DNA of 64,000 nt from Desulfurococcales archaeon (GTDB lineage: Archaea > Thermoproteota > Thermoprotei_A > Sulfolobales > Desulfurococcaceae), in contig JALVYU010000026.1 of assembly GCA_027022365.1 (NCBI GenBank), positions 248,001 through 312,000 of the forward strand, read 5' to 3'. Position 1 is the first letter of the stretch; every line of letters begins with the position of its first letter. The notes below the pieces were generated by a model, which was not told the DNA's origin, ran no database searches, and worked only from the letters and a program-made list of their open reading frames with translations. This document shows, piece by piece, positions 45,275 through 54,519 of this stretch. Position numbers and translations under genes: made by a program.

Positions 45275-45769
45275 TTACTTTCTAAGGACCTTATTACGTA
45301 TATTGACTGGCAGGTACTTCGCTAGCTCTGGCTGCTCCTTTACGAGCTCAATCATTATCTCGAAGGCAAGCCTGTCTAGAAGGGCTCTTCCTTGTGGTGT
45401 GAGTATTCTTCCTTTCCCTCTAACTTTCCTTACTAGGCGGGCCTGCTCCAGTTGCTGTAGTATTTTCCTCGCAATACTGCCACTACCCTTTACGAAGTGC
45501 TCTGGGGCGGAACCATAGTTCTTTCTACCACCATATATTGTCCTGAAAGTCTCTATGCCGATGGGCTCTGAGGACTTGTATAGTTTTCTCAGTATACTGG
45601 CTGCTCTATAGTACCACCAGTCGGGATCACTTGGAGGCTTCTCCTTATGGGCACCTGTTTTGACAAAGTATGCCCACTCCGGAGGCTTCACCTGCGGTAC
45701 ATTATTCTTTAGGTACAATGCTAGTCGCTCTATGAGTTTGTCAGCTGGTACTTCAAGCGCTGTTACCAT
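45275..45769 (-). CDS. rps19e: Ribosomal protein eS19
   Basis: 164 residues. '[20 protein letters not shown]' and '[20 protein letters not shown]' are eS19 signatures. ATG overlaps the previous gene's stop codon (TAATG), so co-translated. Confidence 0.95.
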   Translation of the reverse strand: MVTALEVPADKLIERLALYLKNNVPQVKPPEWAYFVKTGAHKEKPPSDPDWWYYRAASILRKLYKSSEPIGIETFRTIYGGRKNYGSAPEHFVKGSGSIARKILQQLEQARLVRKVRGKGRILTPQGRALLDRLAFEIMIELVKEQPELAKYLPVNIRNKVLRK

Positions 45770-46137
45770 TATCTTCCCCCTCTTCTAATTGGATTTTCCA
45801 ATATAGATTCAGTGTTTTTATTTTTACCTATACTTTTTCCCTTTAATGCGAGTATGAAAGTATTCCCCCTTACTTCTATAAGTCTTGCCCCGGCGAGTTC
45901 GGCTACTTTTCTAGCTATGCTTCTCCTATCGTTCTCCCCGGATTTGAGATAGGATCTAAGAATTCTTATCTTGACAACACCCTGTTTCTTCAGACGCCTT
46001 TTCACCTCGTTTATGAATCCCTCGGTTAGCCCTGATTTTCCGAGCTGTATGTCTACTTTTCCGCGTCTTCTTTCCTTGATAAGGTTCTTGATCTTGTTTT
46101 TATCATATACCTCCTCTTCCATCCACACATCAGGCAT
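45769..46137 (-). CDS. YhbY/CRM-domain RNA-binding protein
   Basis: 122 residues or 117 from the second ATG. '[20 protein letters not shown]' and '[15 protein letters not shown]' match the YhbY (CRM) fold, which binds ribosomal RNA. The N-terminal 85 bases overlap the rnp4 gene; a longer overlap than usual. Confidence 0.85.
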   Translation of the reverse strand: MPDVWMEEEVYDKNKIKNLIKERRRGKVDIQLGKSGLTEGFINEVKRRLKKQGVVKIRILRSYLKSGENDRRSIARKVAELAGARLIEVRGNTFILALKGKSIGKNKNTESILENPIRRGGR

Positions 46138-46433
46138 GTCACAACTACCCTTGAACCTCTATGTCCCTCACTTCTTATTCTGACCCTTGAGGTCAATCCC
46201 GGTATTAGGGGTATATGGCATTTTCTACAATATCCCCTCCTTATATATCTTGGAGGTTTTATTCTAGCTTTGTGCGCGATCCTAATAATTAGTTCAATAT
46301 ATCTTCTCGCTAGCCAGTACCTTCCCTGCCTGGTCTCGGTGAGCGCCAATCTATAGAGCAGAGCTATTCTCTGCCTCGCCATGTCTTTCATGAGCCTTAG
46401 TTTATTTTTCCATTTCATACGGCTTAGCCCCAT
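46053..46433 (-). CDS. rnp4: RNase P protein component 4 (Rpp21)
   Basis: 126 residues. Basic helix-rich start, and a zinc site 'CRKCHIPLIPG' and '[10 protein letters not shown]' as in Rpp21. Forms part of archaeal RNase P for 5' tRNA processing. Its C-terminal 85 bases overlap the YhbY gene. Confidence 0.92.
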   Translation of the reverse strand: MGLSRMKWKNKLRLMKDMARQRIALLYRLALTETRQGRYWLARRYIELIIRIAHKARIKPPRYIRRGYCRKCHIPLIPGLTSRVRIRSEGHRGSRVVVTCLMCGWKRRYMIKTRSRTLSRKEDAEK

Positions 46434-46490
46434 ATCCCTTATATTACTATTATGTAATATTATTTTGAAATCCTAGTAGGGTGTACAAGC

Positions 46491-47177
46491 ATGAATAGGC
46501 TGAGAATAATACTGCTTGAATCAGCGCTGGAAACAGTGCCTCAGGAGATATGGGGGCATCCCGCAGTAGTTAAGAATGCGAGGAGGAGAGGTAAGAAGCC
46601 AGGCGAGACACTACTTGATGTTTCATTACACTATCATGCTATGAAGAACCTGGAGGATCGCGAGAAGAGAGGTCGGCCAGACATAGTTCACATAACGCTT
46701 CTTGAACTTCTTGAGAGCCCACTTAATAAGGAGGGACATCTGGAAGTATATGTTCATACTTATCAGGGCCACGTAATATTCATAGATCCATCTACGCGTA
46801 TCCCTAGAAACTATAATCGATTTGTAGGACTAATGGAGCAATTATTCAAGTACGGCAAGGTTCCACCAGACGCGGAAAAACCGTTAATTTATATCAAAAC
46901 ACTAACCCTTGAAAAATTATTAGAAAAACTAGGGTGCAAGGGCTTAGCTATACTATGGGAGAAGGGAGAAAGGGCTAGTCCCGAAAACATAGTGTCGATT
47001 GCGATGAACAATAACTATGCGATAGGGATTGGCGGGTTCCCGCATGGTGATTTCAGCGAAAAGATTATTTCGCTTGCATCATACAAGTTCTCGATATATA
47101 GGGATCCGCTGAATTCATGGGTCGTGGCCTCTAGGATCGCATATGCTGCGGAGAAAATACTTGGAATTCTGCCGTAG
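46491..47177 (+). CDS. nep1: rRNA N1-pseudouridine methyltransferase Nep1
   Basis: 228 residues. 'LRIILLESALETVPQEIWGH', 'RGRPDIVHITLLELLESPLN' and the knot-region 'GIGGFPHGDFSEKI' identify Nep1, a SPOUT enzyme acting on 16S rRNA. Divergent from rnp4; followed by nrdD. Confidence 0.95.
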   Translation: MNRLRIILLESALETVPQEIWGHPAVVKNARRRGKKPGETLLDVSLHYHAMKNLEDREKRGRPDIVHITLLELLESPLNKEGHLEVYVHTYQGHVIFIDPSTRIPRNYNRFVGLMEQLFKYGKVPPDAEKPLIYIKTLTLEKLLEKLGCKGLAILWEKGERASPENIVSIAMNNNYAIGIGGFPHGDFSEKIISLASYKFSIYRDPLNSWVVASRIAYAAEKILGILP

Positions 47178-47294
47178 AGTATATTAAATTGTTTATATAT
47201 GAATAATCTGTTCTAAGATTTATACAATATTAAATACCCGGTACAATTAAATGGTAATACCATTGAATACTTCTTACGAGCGGAGGAGGTAGTC

Positions 47295-50198
47295 ATGACT
47301 AGCGTTGTTGAGAAACGCGAAGAGACCATTCCGAAGAATGACCCAATTGTTGAGTACGCCAAGTGGAACAGTATAGATGTGAATGAGAATGCGAATAGAT
47401 ACATGGGACCAACGGGCTTCTTCTCCTATCTACTCGAGACATATATGAGGAGAGACTTATTATCACTGCTTCCACACGACCTGCTACGAGCTCATTTCGA
47501 CGGCTACATATACATCCATAAACTACCACACAGCCTATACATCCCATACTGTACGGGCCACAGTGTATCCAGGATGCTCAAGAAAGGGTTAAGAACACCT
47601 ACAATTGTTTCTAGACCTGCCAGACATTTCGATACATATGTTGATCACATAGCTAACTACCTCATAACACTACAACACTACTTCACCGGCGCACAGGCAT
47701 TCAGCAGTGTAGAATGGTATGCAGGACCATTCATAAGAAGAGATAAGCTAAGCTATGAACAAGTAAAACAACAAATACAACGCCTAGTATTTAATCTAAA
47801 CTACCCAACAAGAGTTGGGATGCAATGTCTATCAGAAGATACAAAGATACTAACTCCAGAGGGCTGGAAGGGCTATAGTGAAATAAGAGAGGGAGATCTC
47901 ATATATACCTTTAACATTAAAACAAAAACAATCGAAATTAAGCCTGTAAGGCATATATACGTAGATAAATATCGTGGAAAAATGTATAATCTAAGAAATA
48001 GAACACAGAACCAACTGGTTTCACCTAAACACAGAGTAGTATGGCTTGATTTTAAGAATAAAGATATTGTCAGATACAACCCTATAGAAGAAATATTAAA
48101 GTACAAATCTCCGATACCCATCCCAACAACTGCTTATCCGGCCTATGACAGTAAAGATTACCCTATAAGCGACGACGAATTAAAATTAATAGCATGGATC
48201 TTGTCTGAGGGCTCCATAGACCTGTATAGAAGAAGAGGGGAGAAGAAATACTATAGAATAAGAATTATACAATCAGATATAGCTAATCCAGATAATTTCA
48301 ATGAAATTTTATCCCTTCTTAATAGGCTGGGTATTAAATATCGTATCGTAGAAGATAAAGGCTTAGGATATGCTAAGGCAATAGTATTAAGTGCTAAAGA
48401 TTCTGAGAAAATATTTAATCTATTAGGAAAGCCAGAAAAGAAACCTCCAAAATGGCTTTATAAGTTAAGCAGACGACAGGCAAGAATATTTATTGAAACA
48501 TATGTTAAAGGTGATGGATGGGTAGAATATAAAGGTGGTGTTCCAAAGAGAATTAGAATATCAACAGTAGAACCAGATATAAAGGATGCATTAGTTGCCC
48601 TTGCAGTACTCGCCGGTTATAATGTATCATTAAAAGAAAGAAAACCATCATCTAAAATAAGTAAGAAGACTCAATATGTAATCTCTCTTACTACGACGAA
48701 ATCTGATTATATTAAAGAAATAAAGGAAGTTGATTATGACGGGATAATTTGGTCTGTCAATACGGAAAACGAAACAGTCATAGCAATGAGGGAAGGGTCA
48801 ATATTCATAACAGGCAATACCCCCTTTACTAATTTTACAGTAACACTTGATGCTCCGAAGAAGATGCTTGAGGGTGATTATGCAGTATATAATGGTAAGA
48901 AAATAGCCCGCCTCGGAGAGTACTATAAGGAGGCTAAGACATTCATATTGGCATTAACAGATATACTTTATCATGGAGATATGTATGGACAACCATTTAC
49001 ATTTCCGATCCCAACATTAATGACAACAGCCGATATGATATGGGAGGAGCCAGAAGTATATGAGGCAATATTTAGAACAGCTGCGCGCAGAGGGAGCTTC
49101 TACTGGCTGAACACCCGTATAGTAGATCCTGATGCAAGCTTCAGCATGTGTTGTAGAATAAATATAGATCGCAACGAGCTACTCTACGCTTACAACGGCA
49201 AGGCAAAAGGACTGGGCCTTAATTTCAGCATTAAGAAGGATCTGGAGGAGCTACACGAAGAAAATCTCGAGATGATCGAGAAACAAAGGTTCGGGGGACT
49301 CTGGGCAATGCCGGACGTAACTGGCAGTGTTAATGTAACAACAATAAATCTACCGCGCATAGCGTTGGAGTCAGGTGGTAATGATACAAGGTTCTGGGAA
49401 ATATATGATAGGATACTAGAACTCGTCAAGAAGAGCGAGGACTGGTTTAGAAAGAGATACGTTAAATTAATGTCCAGATACCCTGGAATGTATATGATGA
49501 TCAAAGAATATCTTACGGAGTTCCCGAGCAGCCACTTTAATACGATAGGTATACTTGGACTGCCAGAAGCAGCCGCTATCCTTATGAGAGAGCCGAGGCT
49601 ATGGTGGGAGGGAAGTAAGAAGGATTGGCTACGCGCAACCGAGTTGATGAAGAAGATGGTAGAATACGCCGTGATGAAGGCCAGAGAATGGATGCGCGAG
49701 TCGGGTATCCCGTGGAATGTCGAAGAAGTGCCTGGTGAGAGTGCGGCGGCTAAACTAGCTATTAAGGATTCAGAGAAATTCCCGGAGGTAGTAGATTATC
49801 TGAGCGATCCCGAGAACCCGATCTACAGCACCAGTATCGCTCCCTACTATGGAGAACTAGAGCTAGCTGATAGGATCGAGATCGAGTCTATGGTGCAGAA
49901 ACACTTCACCGGCGGAGTAATGATGCACATATTCCTAGGAGAAGAGCCTGACCCGGACGCATTAGCCAAGCTCACCAAGAGACTCATCAACACGGATCTA
50001 ATATACTGGAGTTACACACCGGCAATAACACATTGCCCGAGATGTAGCAAGACATTCACCGGCCTCTACAGGAGATGTCCTGCATGTGGATATGAAGGAG
50101 TAGAAATATGGAGCAGAATAATAGGATACTACAGACCGCTCAAGAACTGGAACCCGTATCGTAGGAGGGAGTTCTGGACAAGGAAACACTATATGTAG
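47295..50198 (+). CDS. nrdD: Anaerobic ribonucleoside-triphosphate reductase with intein
   Basis: 967 residues including a 331-residue intein. Host segments: 'PHSLYIPYCTGHSVSRML' near the N-terminus, 'VTGSVNVTTINLPRIALESG' later, a four-cysteine zinc site 'CPRCSKTF...CPACGYE', and 'SRIIGYYRPLKNWNP' at the end carrying the radical glycine. Reduces NTPs to dNTPs anaerobically. The intein sits within the conserved 'GMQ|TPFTNFT' site. First of a dNTP cluster with nrdG, thyX and dcd. Confidence 0.96.
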   Translation: MTSVVEKREETIPKNDPIVEYAKWNSIDVNENANRYMGPTGFFSYLLETYMRRDLLSLLPHDLLRAHFDGYIYIHKLPHSLYIPYCTGHSVSRMLKKGLRTPTIVSRPARHFDTYVDHIANYLITLQHYFTGAQAFSSVEWYAGPFIRRDKLSYEQVKQQIQRLVFNLNYPTRVGMQCLSEDTKILTPEGWKGYSEIREGDLIYTFNIKTKTIEIKPVRHIYVDKYRGKMYNLRNRTQNQLVSPKHRVVWLDFKNKDIVRYNPIEEILKYKSPIPIPTTAYPAYDSKDYPISDDELKLIAWILSEGSIDLYRRRGEKKYYRIRIIQSDIANPDNFNEILSLLNRLGIKYRIVEDKGLGYAKAIVLSAKDSEKIFNLLGKPEKKPPKWLYKLSRRQARIFIETYVKGDGWVEYKGGVPKRIRISTVEPDIKDALVALAVLAGYNVSLKERKPSSKISKKTQYVISLTTTKSDYIKEIKEVDYDGIIWSVNTENETVIAMREGSIFITGNTPFTNFTVTLDAPKKMLEGDYAVYNGKKIARLGEYYKEAKTFILALTDILYHGDMYGQPFTFPIPTLMTTADMIWEEPEVYEAIFRTAARRGSFYWLNTRIVDPDASFSMCCRINIDRNELLYAYNGKAKGLGLNFSIKKDLEELHEENLEMIEKQRFGGLWAMPDVTGSVNVTTINLPRIALESGGNDTRFWEIYDRILELVKKSEDWFRKRYVKLMSRYPGMYMMIKEYLTEFPSSHFNTIGILGLPEAAAILMREPRLWWEGSKKDWLRATELMKKMVEYAVMKAREWMRESGIPWNVEEVPGESAAAKLAIKDSEKFPEVVDYLSDPENPIYSTSIAPYYGELELADRIEIESMVQKHFTGGVMMHIFLGEEPDPDALAKLTKRLINTDLIYWSYTPAITHCPRCSKTFTGLYRRCPACGYEGVEIWSRIIGYYRPLKNWNPYRRREFWTRKHYM
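47826..48818 (+). mobile_element. Intein with LAGLIDADG homing endonuclease in NrdD
   Basis: Residues 178-508 of the reading frame (331 aa). N-terminal splice block 'CLSEDTKILTPEGW' (Cys1), block B-like 'LVSPKHRVVWLD', C-terminal 'SIFITGN' with terminal Asn and Thr as the +1 residue. Two dodecapeptide-like motifs, 'LKLIAWILSEGSID' and 'ARIFIETYVKGDGW', show an intact homing endonuclease. AT-richer than its host gene, consistent with horizontal entry. Confidence 0.95.
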
Positions 50199-50237
50199 CA
50201 AACACGTTTCCCTTAACTCATTTTTAAATATCAATAT

Positions 50238-51071
50238 ATGGGAATAACTATAGAAGGTAATACAGGCTTGAAAACTATCTCAAGATCACTACAACTATCA
50301 GAAAACAATAAACCCGCATATCTATACGGTTCCGGATGGAAATCCATAAGCATGGTAGATGTCTATAAGAGCGTCACGTTCACACTATGGCTATGTGGAT
50401 GTAACTTAAAGTGTCCTTTCTGCCATAACTGGCACCTAGCCACGAATGATCCATTATACTGTCGTCCTCTTGACGTTGGCGAAATAGTAAAACGCGTAGA
50501 CGCCGCGAAGCCCCTTATTGACTACCTACACATAACTGGTGGCGAGCCAATAGTACAGTACAAGGTGTTAGAATATCTTCTAGAACGAATTAGAGAACTA
50601 CATGTGAAGATTAGTATAAACACTAATTTGACTCTCCTGAACCCTCTCAAAAAACTCCTAGAGAGACACCTAGTTGATCACATAGCAACAGATCTAAAGA
50701 CACCACATAGAATACTCTACGGATACGAAGAGAATACTTCGGATAAGCTATGGGAATTATTCCTTGAAGGCCTCAAGCTAGTTAAGAAATACGATATTCC
50801 TCTAGAACTACGTATACCCGTTCCGAGAAAATTGGTTAGAACGGATGAATATATGGAGGATTTATCAAAGGCATTATCGAGAATCAAAGATCATAGAGGA
50901 AGCTATATAATTGTTCAGCCACTCCTAGGCCCCCCGATTACAGACCCTAGAAATAAGGACTGGTGCAACGAATTCTGTGATCCTGAATGGCGAGAATTAG
51001 AGTATGTGGCTGAATACGTGAGAAGCTTTACAAATCTACAAGTTATTGTTAAGAGGCATGTTACCTTATGA
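50238..51071 (+). CDS. nrdG: Anaerobic RNR activating protein (radical SAM)
   Basis: 277 residues. 'LWLCGCNLKCPFCHNWHLA' is the radical-SAM cluster site. Generates the glycyl radical on NrdD. The start may be internal, since a TATA-like tttttaaatat lies only about 7 bases before the first ATG. Overlaps thyX by four bases. Confidence 0.92.
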   Translation: MGITIEGNTGLKTISRSLQLSENNKPAYLYGSGWKSISMVDVYKSVTFTLWLCGCNLKCPFCHNWHLATNDPLYCRPLDVGEIVKRVDAAKPLIDYLHITGGEPIVQYKVLEYLLERIRELHVKISINTNLTLLNPLKKLLERHLVDHIATDLKTPHRILYGYEENTSDKLWELFLEGLKLVKKYDIPLELRIPVPRKLVRTDEYMEDLSKALSRIKDHRGSYIIVQPLLGPPITDPRNKDWCNEFCDPEWRELEYVAEYVRSFTNLQVIVKRHVTL

Positions 51072-51994
51072 ATGACGAGTATAAACCCAGTGTCAGACTA
51101 GTGTCATATCTTCCAGAGGCACCCAAGATAATTGCTGTGGCATCGAAGCTAACCATTTCTCACAAACCAGTTGATAGAATAAAACAGAAAATCACAGAAG
51201 AAGAAGTTAGGAAATGGATCCGGGAATTAATTCTGCACGGCCATGGCTCTCCACTTGAGCACAGTATCTATATATTCGAAATAACTTGTAGTCGTGTAAC
51301 AAGCCACCAGATCGTCAGGCACAGGATCGCTTCATATACCCAGCTGAGCCAAAGATATAGCGACAAGTACTTGAGGCGAATGATCAGTGCTATAACCGGG
51401 TCCATGTCTCAAGCCGCTTACAATGGCGGATCACGGGTAAAATTCCATCAATACAGTATTGTATTGCGAGATTTCACGGACAGTACGAATGATTGGAACG
51501 AATTACTTGATATAGTTTCGAAGGCCTTCATCATACCTCCAAAGATCGTATCCGAGCAAGACACTGGTTTTCTGAAAAACCTGCTTAACGCCGTATCAAC
51601 TTATTATGAGCTACTGGCCCATGGCGTACCATACGAGGATGCCCGATATGTTCTGCCACAATCTATCAAGACACGGATTATTATGACTATGAACGCGCGA
51701 GAGCTCATTGAATCATTTCTTCCGCTACGCATGTGTAGTAGGGCACAATGGGAAATAAGATATATTGCCTGGTCTATGTGGCGGATCCTGAACACGGTAC
51801 ATCCAGAGATATTCGTGTATGCTGGGCCTAGATGCGTATATTATGACCAGAGATCGAGGAAAGAATTATGTCCTTTAAAGGAGTACCTCAGCAACGAATG
51901 TGTTCCCTCCATAGAGCGTTGCCCCGAGAAAGTGGAAAGAGAACAAATAAAGAAGTGCATAATATATGGCTCACGGGATCCATGGTCTTTATAG
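51068..51994 (+). CDS. thyX: Flavin-dependent thymidylate synthase
   Basis: 308 residues. 'QIVRHRIASYTQLSQRYSDK' is the ThyX motif; 'HGHGSPLEHSIYIFEITCS' and 'ELIESFLPLRMCSRAQWEIR' also fit. Makes dTMP using FADH2 and folate. Coupled to nrdG by an ATGA overlap. Confidence 0.96.
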   Translation: MNDEYKPSVRLVSYLPEAPKIIAVASKLTISHKPVDRIKQKITEEEVRKWIRELILHGHGSPLEHSIYIFEITCSRVTSHQIVRHRIASYTQLSQRYSDKYLRRMISAITGSMSQAAYNGGSRVKFHQYSIVLRDFTDSTNDWNELLDIVSKAFIIPPKIVSEQDTGFLKNLLNAVSTYYELLAHGVPYEDARYVLPQSIKTRIIMTMNARELIESFLPLRMCSRAQWEIRYIAWSMWRILNTVHPEIFVYAGPRCVYYDQRSRKELCPLKEYLSNECVPSIERCPEKVEREQIKKCIIYGSRDPWSL

Positions 51995-52048
51995 GGAGAG
52001 ATCAATAGAAGATTTCTTCAGACTTATGAAAGTCTACGGTGATACCAT

Positions 52049-52582
52049 ATGATACTCAGCGATTGGGATATCCGATTATATATTGAGAAGAAACTGTTGA
52101 AGATAGATCCCCTGTACCCTGATACTATTAGGGAGAACGGCATAGATCTAAGGTTCGGTAAAGAGTTCTGCAGATATACGGCCGGTGAAGAAGTAATCGA
52201 CTCACGCTCAGGCGTTCCGGAGAGATATCTTGTTTGTGAAGAAATTGATGCTGAGAAAGGCTACGTTATAATGCCCGGGGATAGAATTCTTGCTACAACA
52301 CTGGAGTACGTAGAAGTACCCATCGATCTTGTTGGGCTGGTTAATCTGAGAAGCACATTCGCTAGACTCGGCCTCTATATACCGCCTACGGTAATTGATG
52401 CTGGATTCAAAGGCCAGGTAACGATTGAAATAGTAGGGGCTAAACGCCCGATAAGAGTTTATCCCGGGCAGCGATTCCTACATGTAGTATTCCTAAGGAC
52501 AAGCAGCCCTGTCCATAGTCCTTATTCAGGCAAGTATCAGGGGCAAAGAGGCGTTACACCACCAAGACTGGATAAATCTTAA
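52049..52582 (+). CDS. dcd: dCTP deaminase
   Basis: 177 residues. 'NGIDLRFG', 'NLRSTFARLGLYIPPTVIDA' and 'GFKGQVTIEIVG' are Dcd motifs; the trimer deaminates dCTP to dUTP for dTMP synthesis. Completes the nrdD-nrdG-thyX-dcd cluster. Confidence 0.95.
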   Translation: MILSDWDIRLYIEKKLLKIDPLYPDTIRENGIDLRFGKEFCRYTAGEEVIDSRSGVPERYLVCEEIDAEKGYVIMPGDRILATTLEYVEVPIDLVGLVNLRSTFARLGLYIPPTVIDAGFKGQVTIEIVGAKRPIRVYPGQRFLHVVFLRTSSPVHSPYSGKYQGQRGVTPPRLDKS

Positions 52583-52659
52583 TATGTTTATTAGAATCTC
52601 TAACATCATGTTTTTATATCCCTAATTATATTATTAATTATTAGAAAAAGGTGGTTAGC

Positions 52660-53367
52660 ATGCCTGGACAAATACCCCTAATAGGTGAAAAATTCCCTGA
52701 GATAACAGTACATACAACACACGGTACAATAAAGCTCCCAGACGACTACAGCGGAAAATGGTTCGTATTATTCAGCCACCCAGCAGATTTCACTCCTGTG
52801 TGTACAACCGAGTTCGTGGCCTTCGCCAAACGGTACGAGGACTTCAAGAAGCTCAACACCGAGCTTATAGGACTCAGCGTGGATAATACGTATAGCCACA
52901 TAAAATGGGTTGAGTGGATTAAGGAGAAGCTCGGCGTCGAGATACCTTTCCCAATAATAGCTGATCCACAGGGTAATGTCGCTAAAAAGCTTGGAATGAT
53001 ACATGCAGAGTCATCCGTAGTAACAGTACGTGCTGTCTTCGTTGTTGATGACAAGGGCATAATCAGGACAATACTTTACTACCCGCTGAACCTCGGCAGA
53101 CTGGTGGACGAGATACTGCGTATCGTGAAGGGACTGCAGATCACCGATGAATACGGGAGAGCGCTCCCAGCGAACTGGCCGAATAACGAGATCATAGGTG
53201 ATGCTGTAATAGTGCCCCCGGCAAGCACTGTCAAAGAGGCAGAAGAAAGACTAAAGACTTATGAGTGCCTTGACTGGTGGCTATGCTATGAGAAGGGCAA
53301 GGTGCCGAAGGAAATCATCGAGATGGTCAGAGGCTTCCTGAAGAGAGCGGCGGGCCTATCCCAGTAA
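52660..53367 (+). CDS. Peroxiredoxin (Prx6-like)
   Basis: About 235 residues from ATG 52660, preceded by aaaggtgg. '[20 protein letters not shown]' holds the peroxidatic Cys; a C-terminal '[14 protein letters not shown]' with two more Cys is the thermophilic crenarchaeal 1-Cys/2-Cys type. Reduces peroxides. Stands after dcd. Confidence 0.95.
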   Translation: MPGQIPLIGEKFPEITVHTTHGTIKLPDDYSGKWFVLFSHPADFTPVCTTEFVAFAKRYEDFKKLNTELIGLSVDNTYSHIKWVEWIKEKLGVEIPFPIIADPQGNVAKKLGMIHAESSVVTVRAVFVVDDKGIIRTILYYPLNLGRLVDEILRIVKGLQITDEYGRALPANWPNNEIIGDAVIVPPASTVKEAEERLKTYECLDWWLCYEKGKVPKEIIEMVRGFLKRAAGLSQ

Positions 53368-53369
53368 CA

Positions 53370-53645
53370 CTATGTTTTTTCAATACTCAATACCCTTCTA
53401 TACATGTATTTTGAAACCAAGTGTTTTCCAACAGCAAGCAATGCCTTCTTTCGGGCTTCCTCGATGAAGTCCATGACGTTGAAATCACATTCATAGGACT
53501 TATTGCCTACATACCAACATATACCATTATCTACACATGCCTCAAGGATTAGCAGGGCGATAACAGCATCAACAGGACTGAGGATCTCACTATTACCATT
53601 CACACCTATAATACCATATCCCTGAATCTCTATACTATACCGCAT
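53370..53645 (-). CDS. Small protein of unknown function
   Basis: About 91 residues. 'MRYSIEIQGYGIIGVNGNSE' at the start, 'VIALLILEACVDNGICWYVG' in the middle. No family recognised. Convergent with the peroxiredoxin gene, two bases apart. Confidence 0.5.
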   Translation of the reverse strand: MRYSIEIQGYGIIGVNGNSEILSPVDAVIALLILEACVDNGICWYVGNKSYECDFNVMDFIEEARKKALLAVGKHLVSKYMYRRVLSIEKT

Positions 53646-53959
53646 CATTATCCCCATACACATAAATCATATATATTTAGCAGAGTCGCCCGTAAGAATT
53701 CCTACTAAAAACCAGAAATGATAAAAACCAATTCCCCCTCATGCAGTAACAAGGAATTCCAAACGGACTTACTAGAAGTACCTCTCAGGATTCTCTTCAG
53801 GCCATTAATATATTAATACACATGATTTAACAACCATAATGCTCACGTAATGAAATAAGAAGTGTATTGATCGTGATGAGTCAACCTAATAGACCAAAAA
53901 CGACTGTGTGCGAGGAACGGTAATACAAGAGCATATAGGTATTTATTTTGTAAAATAGG

Positions 53960-54065
53960 TGCCGCCGCCGGGATTTGAACCCGGGTGTCCCGCGCACGGG
54001 CCATGAGGACCCGCGGACACGGGCTCGAGAGGCCCGCATACTTGGCCGGGCTATACTACGGCGGC
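53960..54065 (-). tRNA. tRNA-Glu (anticodon CTC) with a non-canonical intron
   Basis: Acceptor GCCGCCG/CGGCGGC, anticodon loop CTCTCGA in an intact stem CGGGC/GCCCG, T-arm CCGGGTTCAAATCCCGG. Between the anticodon stem and T-stem there are 35 bases (53985-54019) where five are expected, so about 30 bases must be an intron in the variable region. It forms its own hairpin (TGTCC with GGACA). No CCA encoded. Confidence 0.9.
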
Positions 54066-54108
54066 ATCCAGACATAATGGATTATCGAGGGGAGTTTTTA
54101 TAGGTTAC

Positions 54109-54459
54109 TCATCCTCCTTTATGTAGTCTTGTAATGATTTCTTTTCTCCATAGAACTATGTTTGTTAGTATGAGTAATTGGCCATAATCTATCGCGAAGG
54201 CTTCTCCATGACTGTTTTTCTCTAAGAATATTAGGGGGAGCATTGTGACTTTTTCAAATAATGATACCTTGTATAGAATAATGTAGTGGATCACTATGAT
54301 CAATGCCGATACAGCAGTTATTACTATCTTGCCCTTCTTGTTTAGGTCGAGGAATGCGAGTAGACCTATTAGTACTATAAGCAGAATACAAGCCACTTGC
54401 TCCAAAAGATATATTGGATCTATTACACTAGTCGGTACGATATAATATGGCTTAAACAT
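54109..54459 (-). CDS. Small integral membrane protein
   Basis: 116 residues with three or four hydrophobic segments ('ACILLIVLIGLLAFLDL', 'IVITAVSALIIVIHYIILY', 'GQLLILTNIVLW'). No family recognised. Between tRNA-Glu and the divergent dehydrogenase. Confidence 0.55.
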   Translation of the reverse strand: MFKPYYIVPTSVIDPIYLLEQVACILLIVLIGLLAFLDLNKKGKIVITAVSALIIVIHYIILYKVSLFEKVTMLPLIFLEKNSHGEAFAIDYGQLLILTNIVLWRKEIITRLHKGG

Positions 54460-54519
54460 AATTAATCAGCTCGGGAAACCCGGATTAATCATAGTATAGG
54501 TTATAGGAGGGCGAGTTTT

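Noticed and set aside
48000-48700. Intein as a free-standing endonuclease gene
   Set aside because: It is in frame with both NrdD halves and has complete splice-site residues.
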